Assembly (NCBI RefSeq): GCF_001613065.1
Contig: NZ_BDBQ01000053.1
Location: 1 to 64,000 of the forward strand
Source of the DNA: Nocardia miyunensis NBRC 108239
GTDB taxonomy: Bacteria; Actinomycetota; Actinomycetes; Mycobacteriales; Mycobacteriaceae
Direction: 5' to 3'
DNA: 64,000 bases
The position numbers and the translations under genes are program-made. This document shows positions 1 to 7,076 of the stretch, piece after piece. Below the pieces are notes generated by a model. The model saw only the letters and a program-made list of their open reading frames with translations, was not told the DNA's origin and ran no database searches. The number at the start of each line of letters is the position of its first letter. The stretch's first letter is position 1.

Positions 1-38
1 CGACCCCAACATCCTTCACACCGTCTCGATCCGCCAAC

Positions 39-317
39 ATGACATCTGAAAACGCTCCCGGAGTCACCCTTCAGCATCGAACCATTGAGATCCTCAACTA
101 CTTCGGCAACTGCCCGAATTGCGGCTACACCGCACAAGCAACCCTGCAGATCACCACTTTCGCCGACAGTTCGACTACTGCTGAGCCGATCGGATTCTGC
201 GGGCTGCCCTGCGGGTGGACCGCACCGGTCACGATCACCACGATGACCGACTCAGCAGATCGCCTTCACACCATCCGCCCGGGCTTCAGTCCCCAGCGGA
301 ACAGGTCAGGTGGCTGA
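39..317 (+). CDS. Small zinc-ribbon-like hypothetical protein
   Basis: A 92-residue protein of unknown function. It carries a CPNCGY motif near residue 24 and a second cysteine pair (CGLPCGW) about 30 residues later, which together would make a four-cysteine zinc ribbon. I do not recognise a named family. It sits at the left edge, inside what looks like an integrated mobile element, where small zinc-ribbon proteins are common. The frame is open upstream to the window edge, so the true start may lie further left; the ATG used has no clear ribosome binding site. Function is not assigned. Confidence 0.5.
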   Translation: MTSENAPGVTLQHRTIEILNYFGNCPNCGYTAQATLQITTFADSSTTAEPIGFCGLPCGWTAPVTITTMTDSADRLHTIRPGFSPQRNRSGG

Positions 318-524
318 CAACCGGTCGGTTTGCTTCTCGGTCTCTGTGAGCTATCGGCGATTCAGGCTAGATGTTCGGGCGCGCGCGAAGGCCGACCATC
401 AGAAAGCGAATCCTGTTGAGCAAGTGGGTAACCCGATCGCTCGGGTCGTTGATCAGGTGCCAGATGATCACAAGTATCGACCGAGGCACCGTGAACCGTC
501 ATGGGTATGGGACCGGCTTCGGTT

Positions 525-665
525 TCAGACCAGCGCCGGTCGGCGTGGTGGTTGTTGAGAGTAGTACGCGGCCTCGTATTCGGCTGGGGTGAGGTAGTCC
601 AGCCGGGAGTGCAGACGAGCGTTGTTGTACCAGTCGACCCATTCCATGAGCGCGAACTTGAGGTT
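525..665 (-). pseudogene. Relic of IS3-family transposase OrfB (C-terminal end)
   Basis: About 46 codons match the C-terminal end of IS3-type integrase-core transposases, including the WVDWYNNARLHS stretch and the TPAEYEAAYY ending. Upstream on this strand the similarity stops, so only the tail of the gene remains and the catalytic DDE residues are gone. It is not a copy of the intact element at 1709-3049, whose tail reads IYWYNHERLHSWCDY. It marks an older insertion in the same mobile region. Confidence 0.7.
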
Positions 666-1006
666 CCGGCTTATGTGAACGGCTAACAGGTCTCGAGCGG
701 TGGCCGGATCCACAAAGAATTCGTCGAGGCCTACAACAAGGTCAGCTAGAACGATCGGACAGCAACAGTTCCACCACCACGCCGCGGTGGAACAACCTCC
801 GCTGCTGAGCGCTGTCCGATCCCGTCGCCCCGAGAACGGTTCGCGCGCACCAAGGGTCCAGCGGCGCCTACTGGCGGGATGTCGGAGATCCCTTCGCGCG
901 CAACAGCTCTGCACGCGATCCGCGGCGCAGACTCCTACGCGGCTGGTTCCGTTGGCTCGTTGTCGCTCCTTCGTATGCTCGTGGCGTCACCGTGGTCCAC
1001 AAGCGG
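666..1006. other. 341-bp gap without a recognisable gene
   Basis: Between the transposase relic and the truncated recombinase I see no convincing gene on either strand. The open frames here are arginine-rich and serine-rich, as expected of GC-rich shadow frames. It is probably decayed mobile-element DNA. Confidence 0.5.
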
Positions 1007-1708
1007 TCACGGGACGCTTTCGGGATCGTCCTCGTGGGCATCCGGGAGCATGCGGGCGGCCGACCATGAGGCATTTACTGCGCGTCGCGCGCGTGCGTGG
1101 CTGGTCGGCATGAGGTGTGCGTAGTGCCTCAAGGTGACTGCCGGGTCGCTGTGGCCCAGGTAGTTGGCCAGCTCCAGGATCGAAACTCCCTCGGCCAGGC
1201 AGGATGATGCGTAGTAGTGCCGTAGCGCGTGCATGCCGTCGACGCGGTCGCGTTTGGTCAGTTCGGCGCGGCGGAACGCGGCGGCCCACACTGTTTGCAG
1301 GAACAGGTAGCCGTACATCGGCTGCGGATTATCTGGGCGTGAGATCAACACGCGCGCGGTCACCGGGCGGCCGTCCAGGACGCGCCAGGGCAGTGTGATG
1401 GTGACCGGTTCGAACGTTTCCAGGTAGGTGTCGATCTCGTCGAGGATGTCCTCGGCCATCGGAACGATGCGTGTCTTGCCCCCTTTGGGCGGGGAAAACA
1501 CGCACCCACCCTTCAACCGTCGGATCTGCCGCTGCACGACGAAGACGCCTTCTTTGCGGCGGATATCATCCGGTGAGAATGCCAGAATCTCCCCCATCCG
1601 CATGCCGCAGCCCGCAGCCAGCGGGACGACGATCTTGTTGCGGTCGGGCAGTGCTGTCCAGATCGCGTTCATGCGGTCTTCGGTCCACGGGATGATTTTC
1701 GGGCTGAT
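1007..1708 (-). pseudogene. Tyrosine recombinase, N-terminus removed by an IS insertion
   Basis: The remaining part is the catalytic domain of a phage-type tyrosine recombinase. Visible active-site residues are the first Arg in GCGMRMGE, Lys in the KGGK beta-hairpin, His-x-x-Arg in HALRH, His in YLGHSDP and the nucleophile Tyr in LRHYAH. The SAM-like core-binding domain expected before PWTEDRM is missing because the gene is cut at 1708 by the IS6110-like element. The open frame runs 16 codons into the IS, so a shortened protein starting inside it is possible but would lack DNA-contacting parts. I could not find the N-terminal half on the far side of the IS, so a deletion may have accompanied insertion. 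Confidence 0.8.
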
Positions 1709-1735
1709 TGGATCACCCCGGGTTTGTTGGAGACC
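1709..1735 (+). repeat. Left terminal inverted repeat of the IS
   Basis: Twenty-seven bases containing CCCCGGGTTTG and ending GGAGACC. They pair with the reverse complement of 3023-3049 at 24 of 27 positions. Confidence 0.85.
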
Positions 1736-1760
1736 GTTGGATCTGGAGAGGATCAACGGT

Positions 1761-2108
1761 ATGGGTGGTCAGAGGAAGTACCTGGCTGAGCTGCGGGAAC
1801 GCACGGTCGAGATGGTTCGTGAGCTCGAGCGTGAGATGGGTCAGGGGCGTGGAGCGATCGCACGGGTGGCACGCGATCTGGGGATTCACAAGGAAGCCTT
1901 GCGTAACTGGGTGCGTCAGGACCAGCAGGTGCATCGGCCCGGTGGCGGTGCCGGCGGTGAGCCCGCCGGCGCGGTGCCGGTGGATAAGGATGCGCGTATC
2001 AAGGAATTGGAGGCGCGGCTGCGGGAAGTCGAGCGGGCCAACGCGATATTGAAGGTGGCGGCCTCTTTTTTCGCGAAGAAACTCGACTCTCCACCACCGA
2101 AATGGTGA
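1761..2108 (+). CDS. IS3-family transposase OrfA
   Basis: A 115-residue DNA-binding subunit. It has a helix-turn-helix (around GRGAIARVARDLGIHKEALRNW) and a C-terminal leucine-zipper-like coiled coil (KELEARLREVERANAILK), the normal OrfA layout. The ATG lies about 25 bp inside the left inverted repeat. Its end overlaps OrfB, which is in the -1 frame, and a run of six T followed by CGCGAAGAAA at 2066-2081 could serve as slippery sequence, so a fused OrfAB transposase by programmed frameshift is expected for this family. Confidence 0.88.
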   Translation: MGGQRKYLAELRERTVEMVRELEREMGQGRGAIARVARDLGIHKEALRNWVRQDQQVHRPGGGAGGEPAGAVPVDKDARIKELEARLREVERANAILKVAASFFAKKLDSPPPKW

Positions 2109-3010
2109 CCTTCATCGACGCCCATCGTGACCGGTTCGACGTCGAACCGCTGTGCGCGGAGGCCGGTTTCCCGGCGTCGACGTATTACGCAGCGAAGAAA
2201 CGGGAAAAGGCGCCGTCGGCGCGCAGTGTGCGTGACGAACAGATCATGGGCGAGATCCGCCGGGTACGCGCCAAGAAGGGCTGCGGCATGTACGGAGCCA
2301 AGAAAGTGTGGAAAGAACTGTTGCGTGATGGTGTGAAGGTAGCGCGGTGCACCGTCGAGCGGCTGATGCGCAAACACGGCATGACCGGGCTCGTGGCCAC
2401 CCGCCGCCGGCCTCGCACCACTGTCCCCGGTGATGCGCAGAGTCGGCCGAAAGACTTGGTGGACAGAGAGTTTCGTGCTCCAGCACCGAACCAGCTGTGG
2501 GTGGCCGACATAACATATGTCCCGTTGGCTGGTGACGGGTTCTGTTATGCCGCGTTCGTCACCGACGTGTTTTCCCGCGCGATCGTGGGCTGGCAGGTGT
2601 CGGACACGTTGCGGGCCGAACTCGCCCTCGATGCACTGGAGATGGCGTTGTGGTCGCGGAAACAGAAACTGAGCAAAACGCTTGTCCATCATGGTGATCG
2701 CGGCGTGCAATATATGTCGATTCGCTACGCGCAACGGCTCACCGACGCCGGGATCGCCCAATCCGTAGGCCGGACAGGGGATTCCTATGATAACGCCCTC
2801 TCGGAATCGGTGAACGCACTCTACAAGAAAGAGGTCGTCAACCAGCAGGACGCATGGAACAGTACCGCGGAAGTCGTTCGCGCGACGGCTGATTGGATTT
2901 ACTGGTACAATCATGAACGGCTTCATTCCTGGTGTGATTACCGTCCACCGATAGAGTTCGAGCAAGTCTTCTGGCAAGGCCCGGCTCGGGAGTACCCGCA
3001 AGCGGCGTGA
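2102..3010 (+). CDS. IS3-family transposase OrfB (DDE integrase core)
   Basis: A 302-residue catalytic subunit. Residues about 40-100 form the HTH_21-type region (MYGAKKVWKELL), followed by the rve integrase core. The DDE triad is visible as Asp in WVADITYV, Asp in HHGDRGVQY and Glu in NALSESVNALYK. It closely resembles OrfB of IS6110 in layout and motifs (CTVERLM, APNQLWVADITYV). The start at 2102 overlaps OrfA by 7 bases; in vivo it is probably made as a -1 frameshift fusion. All catalytic residues are present, so the element may be active. Confidence 0.9.
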   Translation: MVTFIDAHRDRFDVEPLCAEAGFPASTYYAAKKREKAPSARSVRDEQIMGEIRRVRAKKGCGMYGAKKVWKELLRDGVKVARCTVERLMRKHGMTGLVATRRRPRTTVPGDAQSRPKDLVDREFRAPAPNQLWVADITYVPLAGDGFCYAAFVTDVFSRAIVGWQVSDTLRAELALDALEMALWSRKQKLSKTLVHHGDRGVQYMSIRYAQRLTDAGIAQSVGRTGDSYDNALSESVNALYKKEVVNQQDAWNSTAEVVRATADWIYWYNHERLHSWCDYRPPIEFEQVFWQGPAREYPQAA

Positions 3011-3022
3011 GACAGGAAGTCA

Positions 3023-3049
3023 GGTCTCCAGCAAACCCGGGGCGGTCCA
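3023..3049 (-). repeat. Right terminal inverted repeat of the IS
   Basis: Reverse complement of the left end with three mismatches. It lies 13 bases after the stop codon of the second transposase frame. Confidence 0.85.
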
Positions 3050-3126
3050 GGAACTGTGCCACCGGTGATGGCCAAGTAACCCGCCGAAGCTTGCAAAGGG
3101 GTCAATACCGGTCCAACGCAACGTGA

Positions 3127-3333
3127 ATGACCCTCGATACCGTCATCGTGGTGGCCTATGGCGACCGCGGGCTATGGCGGACCGGAGAACAACACGGTTG
3201 GCTGGAGTTCTTCCTGGCATCCGGTGTGCAGAGTGGGATCCTTCGCAGCGTGGTGATGTGCAACGCACAAGAGTTGAGCGGTCGGCTTGCCCCGTTTCTG
3301 CGCAGCAGCGGTGACGCCGAGCACGGCCGCTGA
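3127..3333 (+). CDS. Hypothetical small protein
   Basis: A 68-residue frame (begins MTLDTVIVVAYGDRGLWRTG). I do not recognise it. Its hydrophobic-acidic balance looks more protein-like than neighbouring shadow frames, but there is no clear ribosome binding site and no motif. It follows the right end of the IS and could be a fragment of a gene cut by it. Confidence 0.3.
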   Translation: MTLDTVIVVAYGDRGLWRTGEQHGWLEFFLASGVQSGILRSVVMCNAQELSGRLAPFLRSSGDAEHGR

Positions 3334-3450
3334 GTTGTCTGACATGCGCTCGGGTCAACGTTCGGTGATTCGCCGCTCGCGGACGATCGGTTTCGACATG
3401 CCGTGCGAGCCAGCTACACAACAGATGATCTCGAGCAGGACCTGACCCTG

Positions 3451-4137
3451 TTATGCGAGTTCAGATCTCGGCTTTCCGAGGAGTTCACCCGGGATCAGAA
3501 ACTGCCTCTCTCGTGCCTTCGCAAGCCACGATCGCACAGTTTCGGGACGGGCGCGCTTCTTCGGTTCAGGCTCGATACACGCCGCGACATATCGGTTGAT
3601 CGGATAACCATGCAGACGACCTTCCCGGGCATACTCGGCAACCCGACGCAAGAACTCGTCGGTAAGCTTCCGTGGCCGCCCGCGACCACGCGACTGCTTG
3701 TGACCCGATTCGCTTGCAGCCGTGTGTTCCTCGGGAGCAGCCAATCGATCGGGCACTGCCCGCACATCGTGCAGGGAAGTCAACACCCCAGAGCCAGCCG
3801 CGGCAGCGATGCGTGCCAGTGGAACGGCCTTCAGATCAGAGTTGGTGATCACCACATCGCCGAACCCGCCTGGCGCGTAGATACGCAGATCCACGATCTG
3901 AGGCGGGCGACCACACGTTTCAACCACCCGCACCTCGAACTGGAATGGCCAGCCTTCGAGCTGAACGACCGACCGATGTCCGGGCAGCCCCGCATCATGC
4001 GTTACCCGGTCCGTTTTCTTTGATACTTCCCTGGTGACCGCTGGTGGCAACCAGTCGACGAATGAGATCTCACCGCGCGTCGCGAGTGGGTGAACAACCT
4101 CTAGAGGGCTTCTCAGGATGGATCTGTTTCGCACCAT
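3451..4137 (-). CDS. Mobile-element protein with C-terminal GRPRK/HTH region
   Basis: A 228-residue protein. The N-terminal two thirds are a beta-rich segment without a family I can name. The C-terminal third begins with a basic RGRGRPRKLTDEFL stretch, then a helical segment and PETVRSWLAKARERQFL, the pattern seen in many actinobacterial phage and ICE proteins that select or bind DNA through a terminal helix-turn-helix. It is divergent from the excisionase-like gene across a 55-bp gap, the position often taken by an element's control or accessory gene. Exact role unknown. Confidence 0.6.
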   Translation of the reverse strand: MVRNRSILRSPLEVVHPLATRGEISFVDWLPPAVTREVSKKTDRVTHDAGLPGHRSVVQLEGWPFQFEVRVVETCGRPPQIVDLRIYAPGGFGDVVITNSDLKAVPLARIAAAAGSGVLTSLHDVRAVPDRLAAPEEHTAASESGHKQSRGRGRPRKLTDEFLRRVAEYAREGRLHGYPINRYVAACIEPEPKKRARPETVRSWLAKARERQFLIPGELLGKPRSELA

Positions 4138-4192
4138 TTTTCCAACACTAACGACGATGGATAAGTCTGTGAACGTACATCACCATTAATAC

Positions 4193-4417
4193 ATGAGTGA
4201 AGACGTTGAAGACATGCTGAAGCGTCTCATGGACGAGCCGACTGTCTCCGTCTCCACGGCAGCTCGCCTCCTCGGGATCGGTCGTTCCACCGCCTACGCG
4301 GCAGTCAATTCGGGTGAGATGCCAGCTATTCGGATCCGCAGCCGGTTCCGCATCCCCGCCCCGTGGCTGCGGCACAGACTTCAACTGCAGACCGATCCGC
4401 AGTGCGACACCGCCTGA
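4193..4417 (+). CDS. Excisionase-like MerR/HTH_17 DNA-binding protein
   Basis: A 74-residue protein with one helix-turn-helix: VSVSTAARLLGIGRSTAYAAV, then a turn and RIRSRFRIPAPWL, the usual HTH_17 ending. Proteins of this size and fold next to tyrosine integrases normally act as recombination directionality factors (Xis). It lies 506 bp upstream of the integrase in the same direction. Assignment as excisionase is by family and position; a simple repressor role cannot be excluded. Confidence 0.75.
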   Translation: MSEDVEDMLKRLMDEPTVSVSTAARLLGIGRSTAYAAVNSGEMPAIRIRSRFRIPAPWLRHRLQLQTDPQCDTA

Positions 4418-4923
4418 CGACAACCGCGGCTGCCCCGTCAAACAGCTCCTTCCACCGGCGCTCACAACCTCTAGGGCCGTGGCATCCAACACCTCCCACA
4501 TATTCGGTGCTCACCATTTCTGCACACGAACCCACCAGTCGAATTCAAGGCGACATGCGGTGCTTCGTTCACATTCACGGCGCTGTTGCATTGAATATCC
4601 GACAACGAGAAAACGATCACTCCGCATGCAGAAAACAGTATGGGAGCCGGAGGATTCACAAGCCTCGATACTTCCGGATGTCTACCGATCTGTGCACGTA
4701 GTGCTGTGAACAAGCGCGCACAAATTCTCTTTCGACTCTGTTCGCCGCGGGCCGCGCGTCGCTCGAAACCACACTTGGGGCGCCCCTGAGGCGAGTCCAA
4801 ATCCACTACGCAACTCCCCGCCCCCCGTGATGTCGAGGCACCACACCGCACCTGCCTATCGGTGACTCTGCCACCGCTGCGGGAGGCCACGAATCAGCAA
4901 TCTAGACAAGGAGTTACGCCGAC
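4418..4923. other. 506-bp non-coding stretch between xis-like and int genes
   Basis: No open frame here looks like a real protein. The stretch is less GC-rich than its surroundings and would be a natural place for accessory recombination sites or the integrase promoter, but I see no clear repeat. Confidence 0.4.
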
Positions 4924-6303
4924 ATGCCTGACAAAGAAACGTCAGTCAAGAAGAGCCGCCGCGCCGAACCGATCGACAAACGCACCGCAAGAAACGGTAC
5001 AGTGACCTACACGTTTCAGGTCGACATCGGAACCAAATCAGACGGCACTCGCGACCGGCAGCGATTCACCTACCGGACGCTGTCCGAAGCGCGGCGCGAG
5101 TACCGCCGGATCACGACCGAGGTCGCCGAAGACCGGTACGTGCGCCGTGTGGACCTCACCGTCGATGAAGCCATCACCGAATGGCTGAAGGGGCGGCGCG
5201 GCATTCGCCGAATCACCCTGCTCGGCTACCAAAACGACCTCAAGCCGGTCTGTCGGCTCTTGGGCGGCAAGAAGCTGCGCGAGCTGACCAAAGCTGATGG
5301 TGACGAACTCGTGGAATGGATGCTGGATTCCGGGCGGGGCGATCACCGTCACTACCGCGCCGACTCGCTCTCGTCCCGGATCGCGGACTTCGTCGGCCGC
5401 CATCCCCAAGGCGTGGCAGCGTCAGCGATCAAGGCCGAATTCCCCGATAGCGACGTTCATACCAGCCTGTCCGGACTGATTCGGGCCGGTCGTGTCACCC
5501 GACCCCGGCGCGCGGTCTACGTGCTGTCCCAGGCTCCACGACCCGAATCCGTATCGCGCGGCGTCAAGCCCGTTACTGTCCGCTCCACCCTGACCGCATT
5601 CAGCTCGGTCGTTCAAAGCTATGTGGATCAGGGGACGTTGCCCCGCAACGTGATCGCGCTCGTGGAACGGCCCACCGACGAGATTCCCGAGGATGACGAC
5701 GCGGCCGAGGCGGCAAAGTCGTGGTCCGTCGCAGAGGTCCAGCGGTTCCGCGAAGCGGCAGCGGCGCACCGCCTGCATGCGTGCTGGCTGCTGTCCACCT
5801 ATGGCGCGCGGCGGTCGGAAGTGCTCGGGATGCGATGGACCAGATTCTCCGATGAGGCTCTGAAGGTGCGGCGCGGCCGCGTCTCGGTCGGCACGGAGAC
5901 CGAGGAGAACTCGCCGAAATCCAAGCGCAGCCGTCGCGACTTGCCGCCGCCGGCTGATCTGGCAGACGCGCTGCATGCATTGAAGACTAGGCAGAAGTCC
6001 GAATGTTTGGCATTGGACATACCATGGTCCGACGATCGTCTGATCGCGGTGCACGAGGACGGAACGCCGGTCCGCCCCGAATGGTACAGCGACGAGTTCC
6101 ATCGGATCCGCAAGCAAGCCGGGCTCCGTCGTATCCAGCTGAAGGGACTGCGGAACACGTCGGTCTCGCTCATGTTGGCACTGCACATCCCCGTGCACAT
6201 CGTCGCAGCCTGGCACGGGCACGATCCAGCGGTCTCGCTGGGCATCTATTCCGACGCGCAGCCCGAGGACCTGAAGGCGGCCGGAGCCGCGTTGTTCGAG
6301 TGA
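4924..6303 (+). CDS. int: Tyrosine-type integrase with inserted winged-helix segment
   Basis: A 459-residue site-specific recombinase. Residues about 17-75 form the arm-binding N-terminus (TYTFQVDIGTK), 76-250 the core-binding region and 265-459 the catalytic domain. Active-site residues visible: Arg296 (YGARRSE), Lys near 334, Lys407-x-x-Arg410 (LKGLRNT, Lys where most family members have His), His433 (WHGHDP) and Tyr442. Residues about 148-203 look like a small winged helix (SSRIADFVGRHPQGVAAS ... RAVYVL) placed inside the core-binding domain, which is unusual. The gene reads toward the 3' end of tRNA-Pro 96 bp away, so that tRNA is the likely attachment site. ATG preceded by AAGGAG. Confidence 0.9.
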   Translation: MPDKETSVKKSRRAEPIDKRTARNGTVTYTFQVDIGTKSDGTRDRQRFTYRTLSEARREYRRITTEVAEDRYVRRVDLTVDEAITEWLKGRRGIRRITLLGYQNDLKPVCRLLGGKKLRELTKADGDELVEWMLDSGRGDHRHYRADSLSSRIADFVGRHPQGVAASAIKAEFPDSDVHTSLSGLIRAGRVTRPRRAVYVLSQAPRPESVSRGVKPVTVRSTLTAFSSVVQSYVDQGTLPRNVIALVERPTDEIPEDDDAAEAAKSWSVAEVQRFREAAAAHRLHACWLLSTYGARRSEVLGMRWTRFSDEALKVRRGRVSVGTETEENSPKSKRSRRDLPPPADLADALHALKTRQKSECLALDIPWSDDRLIAVHEDGTPVRPEWYSDEFHRIRKQAGLRRIQLKGLRNTSVSLMLALHIPVHIVAAWHGHDPAVSLGIYSDAQPEDLKAAGAALFE

Positions 6304-6379
6304 CCTGTAGAAACCCGCTCCCCGGGCGTTGGCACACTCTTGGCACAGTGATCGTGCCGAGTAGGGTTTCCAAGGAGCG

Positions 6380-6425
6380 GAAACCCCCTCTGACCTGGTC
6401 GGGCTGACAGGATTTGAACCTGCGA
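6380..6425 (-). other. Probable attachment site (attR) at the tRNA-Pro 3' end
   Basis: Tyrosine integrases of this class usually recombine within the anticodon-to-3' half of a tRNA gene. The integrase ends 96 bp away and reads toward it, so one crossover point probably lies here. The matching repeat is expected outside the window to the left; I found no second copy inside it, so exact bounds are not known. Confidence 0.5.
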
Positions 6426-6472
6426 CCACCTGACCCCCAGTCAGGTGCGCTACCAAGCTGCGCCACAGCCCG
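6399..6472 (-). tRNA. tRNA-Pro (anticodon GGG)
   Basis: Read on the minus strand from 6472, a 74-nt cloverleaf: acceptor CGGGCTG pairing with CAGCCCG, the GCGCAGC...TAGCGC D-arm, anticodon stem CCTGA/TCAGG with loop CTGGGGG (anticodon GGG), and the GGTTCAAATCC T-arm. CCA is not encoded. The 3' end points at the integrase gene, so this gene is the probable integration target. The reconstituted gene looks intact. Confidence 0.93.
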
Positions 6473-6477
6473 TGGCT

Positions 6478-6794
6478 TCCGCTTTCGCGGTGCTCGACGA
6501 GATTACCCCACCACCCCCCGGTTGGACCAAATCGGTCGCCGGATCCACCCCCTCGGGCACTTGCCCGCGAAACATCAGGTCCAGAGAGCCCGGCACGATG
6601 ATCGGATCGAAGGTCGGATTCGGAATGAACCGGTTCACCCGATCGCCGATGATCGCGGTGTGGCGCTTGCCGTCCCGCACGATCTGCACCCCGCGGCGGC
6701 GGAACTTGCGGTCCAGATGCCGAGTGAACGCGTCCAACGGCTCGCAGTAGTGGTTGTCGACATCGATCGCCTGGTAATCCAGCGCGGTCGTCAC
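6478..6794 (-). pseudogene. Truncated amidohydrolase (N-terminal fragment)
   Basis: About 105 codons encode the start of an amidohydrolase-2 (ACMSD-like) protein: a GTG start, then AIDVDNHYCEPLDAFTRHLD with the metal-binding D-x-H style motif, and NRFIPNPTFDPIIVPG. The usual family length is about 390-430 residues. The coding sense runs into the tRNA-Pro gene and stops there at 6450, so three quarters of the protein are missing. It suggests a deletion or rearrangement at the tRNA, perhaps linked to element integration. A complete but different amidohydrolase lies at 28850-30052. Confidence 0.75.
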
Positions 6795-7004
6795 AGTCCG
6801 TTCAGTTCGGCGGATTTCGTCCCGGCCGGTCCACCGAAAGCCGAACGAGGACCTCGCGGATGCGTCCGCGCTGCACCGCGACGAGCGGCGACCCACGTGG
6901 GGGTGAGTTCGCACCACCCACAACGCATTGCGAGATTCTGCTACCCCAGGGCACGACCTCGATCGGCACCCGGTAGAGCGCGGCCGACGTGTACATTCGA
7001 TAGT

Positions 7005-7023
7005 CAACCAAGTAGTTGGGTTG
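7005..7023. promoter_or_regulatory. Candidate operator before the fused FadE gene
   Basis: An inverted repeat CAACC-N9-GGTTG, containing a second one, CCAA-N4-TTGG. It lies 54 bp upstream of the ATG at 7077, a normal operator position. The regulator is unknown. Confidence 0.35.
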
Positions 7024-7076
7024 AAGCGATCCGGTTGTCGCTCACCGGTGCGAGCCGTTGGGAGTCGGGAGAATTC

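Larger units (their letters stand above)
1709..3049 (+). mobile_element. IS3-family insertion sequence, IS6110/IS51-like
   Basis: A complete element of 1341 bp with two overlapping transposase frames. The ends are imperfect 27-bp inverted repeats, 24 of 27 positions matching, at 1709-1735 and 3023-3049; they begin TGGA and end TCCA as usual for IS3 elements. The flanking trinucleotides (GAT on the left, GGA on the right) do not match, so no target duplication is visible. That would fit a deletion or rearrangement next to the element after it inserted in the recombinase gene. Confidence 0.85.

Noticed and set aside
1701..3055. Target-site duplication of the IS
   Set aside because: GAT on the left and GGA on the right do not match, nor do 4-bp flanks.
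1..6400. Left attachment repeat of the tRNA-Pro 3' end
   Set aside because: No second copy of the tRNA 3' sequence seen; the left end of the element is probably outside the window.
6414..7076. Upstream extension of the fused FadE frame
   Set aside because: It crosses the tRNA-Pro gene and the amidohydrolase fragment on the other strand and carries no family residues; GGGAG precedes the ATG at 7077.
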